Shown piece by piece: positions 16,467-19,722 of a stretch of 19,722 bases of DNA; the stretch's first letter is position 1, and each line of letters begins with the position of its first letter. The notes under the pieces were generated by a model. The model was not told where the DNA came from, ran no database searches, and worked only from the letters and a program-made list of their open reading frames with translations. A program made the translations under genes and the position numbers. This stretch comes from CAYRTD01 sp964426915 (lineage in GTDB: Bacteria; Bacteroidota; Bacteroidia; Bacteroidales; GCA-2748055). Where the stretch lies: contig CAYRTD010000072.1 of NCBI GenBank assembly GCA_964426915.1, positions 1 to 19,722 on the forward strand, in the 5' to 3' direction.

Positions 16467-16474
16467 TATTTTTG
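16467..16474 (+). promoter_or_regulatory. Candidate promoter -7 box of the lpxK operon
   Basis: TATTTTTG matches TAnnTTTG exactly and ends only 9 bases before the ATG at 16484. If used, transcription would start around 16478-16481, giving a nearly leaderless mRNA. No -33 TTTG is visible at the expected distance. It also argues against a TTG start at 16472, which lies inside the box. Confidence 0.45.
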
Positions 16475-16483
16475 CAGCCTGTT

Positions 16484-17572
16484 ATGAAGAGAAAAAAAAT
16501 ACCTGAATACCTGCTACTGCCCTTATCAGTGATTTACGGACTGTCTGTCATGGTCCGCAATAAACTCTTTGACCTAAATCTTCTTCCATCAAAGGAATTC
16601 AATATTCCGGTTATTTCCGTGGGAAACATAAGAGTTGGCGGGACAGGGAAAACACCTCACATCGAATACCTGGTGGAATTATTAAGAAAGGATTACCGGG
16701 TTGCCGTTTTAAGCCGAGGATATAAAAGAAAAACACGTGGTTTCGTGTTGGCCGGGGAAACCACAGGTCCAGATCAAATTGGAGATGAACCCTGTCAGAT
16801 AAAGCAAAAGTTTCCGGAAATTTTTGTTGCCGTCGATGAAAAAAGAAGTCGCGGAATTCATAAACTTATGCTGATGATCCCCGGCCCTGACGTAATCCTT
16901 CTTGATGATGCATTCCAGCATCGATACGTAAAGCCCGGACTATCAATCCTTTTGGATGACTTTCAGCATTCTATGAGGAAAGATGCCCTGCTTCCCTCTG
17001 GTAGACTGAGAGAGCCATGGCAGGCGAAAAAAAGGGCGGATATTATTCTGGTAACAAAATCTCCTCCTTCATTAAAGGCTATTGATATGCGTATCAGGGC
17101 GAGGGAAACCATGCTGGATGAATTTCAGCACTTATATTATACCCGGATTATAGCCAAAGAAATATACGGACTATTTTCTGTGAAACGGGAAAAGTTGAAT
17201 CTGAAGAAACCTGAAATTCTTTTGGTGACAGGTATTGCAAACCCGCGAACCGTTAAACCTCTGGTAAGGAAGATCAGCACCAGCATAAAGGAAATTAACT
17301 TCAGCGATCATCATAAATATACCGAGAAAGACATCAACAGGATCCTGTCTCTCTTCTCAGTAATGGATCCGGAAAATAGCATCATCCTTACAACAGAAAA
17401 AGATGCGGTTAAACTGAGAGAATTCAGAAATGTCTTTGATTCTGTCGGGGAAAAAATATTTTACCTCACCATTTCAGTAGAATTTCTGAACAAAGATGAT
17501 AAGAACTTTAATAATCAAATTTTAGACTATGTTAGAAGCAATAAAAGAAACAGTGTCCTTTATAAAAAGTAG
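16484..17572 (+). CDS. lpxK: Tetraacyldisaccharide 4'-kinase
   Basis: A 362-residue lipid A kinase that phosphorylates the 4' position of the tetraacyldisaccharide to form lipid IVA, at the cytoplasmic face of the inner membrane. It has a hydrophobic N-terminal segment (about 8-25), Walker A VGGTGKT (51-57), LSRGYKRKTRG, and DDAFQHR (141-147), the LpxK hallmark with the Walker B-type Asp. LLPSGRLREPW and the late TTEKDAVKL motif also fit. The frame is open four codons further to a TTG at 16472, but ATG 16484 gives the normal N-terminus. Its last 44 bases overlap the start of the phosphorylase gene, so their translation is probably coupled. Its presence implies a lipid A-containing outer membrane. 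Confidence 0.95.
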   Translation: MKRKKIPEYLLLPLSVIYGLSVMVRNKLFDLNLLPSKEFNIPVISVGNIRVGGTGKTPHIEYLVELLRKDYRVAVLSRGYKRKTRGFVLAGETTGPDQIGDEPCQIKQKFPEIFVAVDEKRSRGIHKLMLMIPGPDVILLDDAFQHRYVKPGLSILLDDFQHSMRKDALLPSGRLREPWQAKKRADIILVTKSPPSLKAIDMRIRARETMLDEFQHLYYTRIIAKEIYGLFSVKREKLNLKKPEILLVTGIANPRTVKPLVRKISTSIKEINFSDHHKYTEKDINRILSLFSVMDPENSIILTTEKDAVKLREFRNVFDSVGEKIFYLTISVEFLNKDDKNFNNQILDYVRSNKRNSVLYKK

Positions 17573-18341
17573 GATTAAAGAAGAACCCGAAGTGGCAATC
17601 ATTCTGGGTACAGGACTTGGCAGTGTGGTTGATGATATAGAGATTTCAGATTATATTCCTTATACGGATATTCCCAACTTTCCGGTAAGCACTGCTCCGG
17701 GACATAAAGGCAGGCTTATTTTCGGGGTTCTTGGAGGAAAACGATGTGTGGCTATGCAGGGCAGATTCCATTTTTATGAAGGCTATACAATGGAAGAGCT
17801 GACTTTTCCTGTGAGGGTGATGAAATACCTTGGGATAAAGTATCTCTTTATCTCTAATGCCAGCGGGGGAGTCAATCCGGATTTTGAAATCGGAGATCTG
17901 ATGATAATTGATGATCATATTAACCTCATGCCAAATCCTCTTGTCGGAGTTCATTATGAGGAATTCGGTGATAGATTTCCCGATATGAGCCAGCCCTATG
18001 ATAAAAACCTGATATCAATGGCCGAATCTCTTGCGAAAGAGCAAAAAATAAAAGTGCAGAAGGGATGTTACGTCGGAGTTACCGGTCCTACCCTCGAAAC
18101 GCCTAAAGAATATCAGTATTTCCGGATAATCGGAGGAGATACTGTAGGAATGTCGACAGTTCCGGAAGTCATTGTTGCACATCAGATGGGGATCCCCTGC
18201 TTCGCAATATCAATTATTACTGATCTCGGCGTTCCAGGCAAAATTGTAGAGGTTTCAGTTGAAGATGTCCAAAAAGCCGCAGCAGAATCGGCACCTAAAA
18301 TGGTCACCTTGATGGAAGAGATTATCCAAAAACTTTCATAA
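17529..18341 (+). CDS. punA: Purine nucleoside phosphorylase (trimeric, PNP/MTAP family)
   Basis: A 270-residue phosphorylase that splits purine nucleosides with phosphate to free base and ribose 1-phosphate. Motifs: ILGTGLGS (phosphate loop, 26-32), GHKGR (H59), GRFHFYEGY (R79, H81), SNASGGVN, GPTLETPKEY (base-binding E190) and VGMSTVPEVIVA (M208). At the place of the base-contacting Asn of inosine/guanosine-specific enzymes (Asn243 in human PNP) it has Asp232 in IITDLGVPG; an Asp there is characteristic of MTAP-type enzymes that accept 6-aminopurines, though MTAP also lacks the Glu kept here. It starts inside lpxK, in another frame; the next Met is too far in to be the start. Reaction certain; base preference uncertain. 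Confidence 0.92.
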   Translation: MLEAIKETVSFIKSRIKEEPEVAIILGTGLGSVVDDIEISDYIPYTDIPNFPVSTAPGHKGRLIFGVLGGKRCVAMQGRFHFYEGYTMEELTFPVRVMKYLGIKYLFISNASGGVNPDFEIGDLMIIDDHINLMPNPLVGVHYEEFGDRFPDMSQPYDKNLISMAESLAKEQKIKVQKGCYVGVTGPTLETPKEYQYFRIIGGDTVGMSTVPEVIVAHQMGIPCFAISIITDLGVPGKIVEVSVEDVQKAAAESAPKMVTLMEEIIQKLS

Positions 18342-18345
18342 TCCT

Positions 18346-19527
18346 GTGAAAAAAAAGGCTATAAGCAAAAACCAGAAAGATAATTTTCAAACTGCAAATG
18401 TTACAGTAGTAGGGATCTCTCATTTTCTGCATGATATCTACACTTCTTTTCTCGCTCCTGCACTGCCCTTTATTATTGAAAAATTAGGTATTTCCTATGG
18501 CATGGCAGGATTGCTGCATGTTATTCAGCGAATTCCCTCCCTTTTCAATCCGGCTGTAGGAATAATGGCCGATCGGATGAAAATGCGTTATCTGATAATT
18601 CTTTCTCCGGCCGTTACCGGCATTGCAATGAGTATGATTGGCCTGGCCCCCGGTTATGTTTTCCTGGCACTCCTGCTGCTGGTGTCGGGACTTAGTTCAA
18701 CAATTTTTCATGTACCTACCCCAGTAATGGTCAAAAAAATTTCGGGTGAAAGGATCGGTAAGGGAATGAGCTATTATATGCTCGGGGGAGAGCTGGCAAG
18801 AACAGCTGGCCCAATGGTTATTTACGGTGTTATCAGCCTCTGGGGCTTTGAGGGAACATGGAAAATGATGCCCCTGGGCTTAATGGCCAGCGGATTGATG
18901 TACTGGAGATTAAGGCATATAGAAATTTCAACTGCCCTGCAAAAAAGTGCTCAGAAACCTGATTATCTCATGGTGTTCCTGAAATACCTTCCGATATTCA
19001 GTGTAACGGCAGGAATCACTCTGTTCCTTGGAGCAATGAAATCTTCTCTGGCTCTTTATTTGCCTACATTCATGACAGACCAGGGAGAAAGTCATTTTTT
19101 TTCTGATGCTTCCTTATCCATACTTCAGTTATCCGGGGCAGCAGGAACATTTATCTCAGGATCGCTATCGGATAAACTGGGGAGAACAAAAACTCTTTTA
19201 CTGATTACAGTTACCTCTCCTTTTCTTATGCTTCTCTTCCTCACATCATCCGGAATATGGCAAATATTGATCCTGGGGATAATGGGGTTCTTTATTTTTG
19301 CACCTACTTCCGTACTTCTTGCCCTTATTCACGACCAGAAAACCGATAATATGGCCTTTTTAAACGGAACCTTCATGTTACTTAATTTTTTCATTAGCGC
19401 CTCTATGGTTACTATTGCAGGATTTCTTGCAGATCAGATCGGTTTTGAAATGACATTCCGCTATGCTGCATTTTTTTCCTTCGGAGCCGTGGGAGTGGTA
19501 TGGTTTAACAGAAAAAAACTGGGATAA
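18346..19527 (+). CDS. Major facilitator superfamily transporter, Fsr-like
   Basis: A 393-residue inner-membrane MFS protein with about 12 hydrophobic segments. The N-terminal half shows GISHFLHDIYTSFLAPALP, the motif-A-like GIMADRMKMR, and FHVPTPVMVKKISGERIGKG; the C-terminal half has GSLSDKLGRTKTLL. This pattern, with ISHF.HD near the start, is typical of the fosmidomycin-resistance (Fsr) subgroup, which extrudes drugs; the true substrate is not evident. The start is GTG at 18346, four bases after the phosphorylase stop; no ATG lies between the last in-frame stop (18310) and this codon. It is the third gene of the lpxK unit, and its position after a purine phosphorylase could hint at nucleoside or base transport, but that is only context. 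Confidence 0.85.
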   Translation: MKKKAISKNQKDNFQTANVTVVGISHFLHDIYTSFLAPALPFIIEKLGISYGMAGLLHVIQRIPSLFNPAVGIMADRMKMRYLIILSPAVTGIAMSMIGLAPGYVFLALLLLVSGLSSTIFHVPTPVMVKKISGERIGKGMSYYMLGGELARTAGPMVIYGVISLWGFEGTWKMMPLGLMASGLMYWRLRHIEISTALQKSAQKPDYLMVFLKYLPIFSVTAGITLFLGAMKSSLALYLPTFMTDQGESHFFSDASLSILQLSGAAGTFISGSLSDKLGRTKTLLLITVTSPFLMLLFLTSSGIWQILILGIMGFFIFAPTSVLLALIHDQKTDNMAFLNGTFMLLNFFISASMVTIAGFLADQIGFEMTFRYAAFFSFGAVGVVWFNRKKLG

Positions 19528-19531
19528 CAAG

Positions 19532-19546
19532 ACAGGATCTTCCTGT
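19532..19546 (+). terminator. Weak hairpin after the MFS gene
   Basis: The bases acagga-tct-tcctgt form a six-base-pair stem directly after the MFS stop. No T run follows immediately; an eight-T run lies about 30 bases on (around 19577). It may be a processing or weak termination structure rather than a true intrinsic terminator. Confidence 0.3.
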
Positions 19547-19637
19547 GCCAAATCATAGCAAGCCTTTCAATTCAATTTTTTTTATACCTTATAACTTACA
19601 ATCTATCTATTTTTTTACGAGATATTGAAAATATTAT

Positions 19638-19645
19638 TATTTTTG
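19638..19645 (+). promoter_or_regulatory. Candidate promoter -7 box pointing out of the window
   Basis: TATTTTTG is an exact TAnnTTTG match, 11 bases before repeat copy E. If it drives a gene beyond the window, that gene's leader would contain the repeat. Confidence 0.35.
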
Positions 19646-19655
19646 TATCCTATTT

Positions 19656-19722
19656 AGTGTCCATCAATAAAGTCGGGTGTCTGTTCCGATAGCTATCGGA
19701 ACATAATGTTCGAGATCAAGGC
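19656..19722 (+). repeat. Interspersed palindromic repeat, copy E (long arm), cut by the window end
   Basis: It begins agtgtccatcaataaagtcg and ends ataatgttcgagatcaaggc, matching the long arm of copies A and C. Where those have ggatc, this copy has a 20-base perfect palindrome, gttccgatagctatcggaac (19683-19702). It continues past the window, so the rest of the element cannot be judged. It lies downstream of the MFS gene. Confidence 0.85.

Noticed and set aside
16472..16483. TTG start for lpxK four codons upstream
   Set aside because: The codon lies inside an exact TAnnTTTG box, and ATG 16484 gives the normal LpxK N-terminus.

Overview
The window looks like chromosomal DNA of a Bacteroidota bacterium, probably from the Bacteroidales/Marinilabiliales side; I would not go lower than that. 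The signs are AT-rich spacers without strong Shine-Dalgarno sites, lipoproteins whose signal peptides end in NSC, a DUF4836-type lipoprotein, several promoter-like TAnnTTTG boxes (the -7 motif of this phylum), and the pairing of dnaE with trxA. Most genes are ordinary housekeeping genes. The unusual material lies between them.

Layout. Bases 1-260 hold a cluster of palindromic repeats. A minus-strand block follows: trxA (346-666), an exonuclease-fused dnaE (726-4976) and rmuC (5226-6566). A plus-strand block begins at 6807 with a DNRLRE-domain lipoprotein. After a gene-free stretch (8211-8624), which contains a possible folded RNA and a complete small repeat element, comes a three-gene unit: a DUF4836-like lipoprotein (8625-10184), an ABC ATPase (10200-10847) and an FtsX/MacB-like permease (10851-12032). 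A small basic membrane protein (12186-12674) converges on radC. The minus-strand genes radC, rpsT (with a textbook terminator) and folK follow. folK diverges from sppA (14610-16376), which ends at its own terminator. The last unit, lpxK - purine nucleoside phosphorylase - MFS transporter (16484-19527), is tightly packed; lpxK and the phosphorylase overlap by 44 bases. The window ends inside another copy of the repeat.

Functionally the window covers replication and proofreading (dnaE), redox (trxA), DNA repair or recombination accessories (rmuC, radC), translation (rpsT), folate synthesis (folK), envelope maintenance (sppA, lpxK, lipoproteins, MacB/Lol-like transporter) and purine salvage (pnp).

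The most interesting feature is a modular repeat family with at least five copies or partial copies (21-76, 155-245, 8475-8613, 12033-12066, 19656-19722). All sit against gene ends. One copy is flanked by an 8-base direct repeat, as expected for a small non-autonomous mobile element. At one fixed internal site three copies carry different contents: a 5-base ggatc, a 37-base insert with a 16-base palindrome, and a 20-base perfect palindrome. No transposase is present in the window, so how the family moves or varies is unknown.
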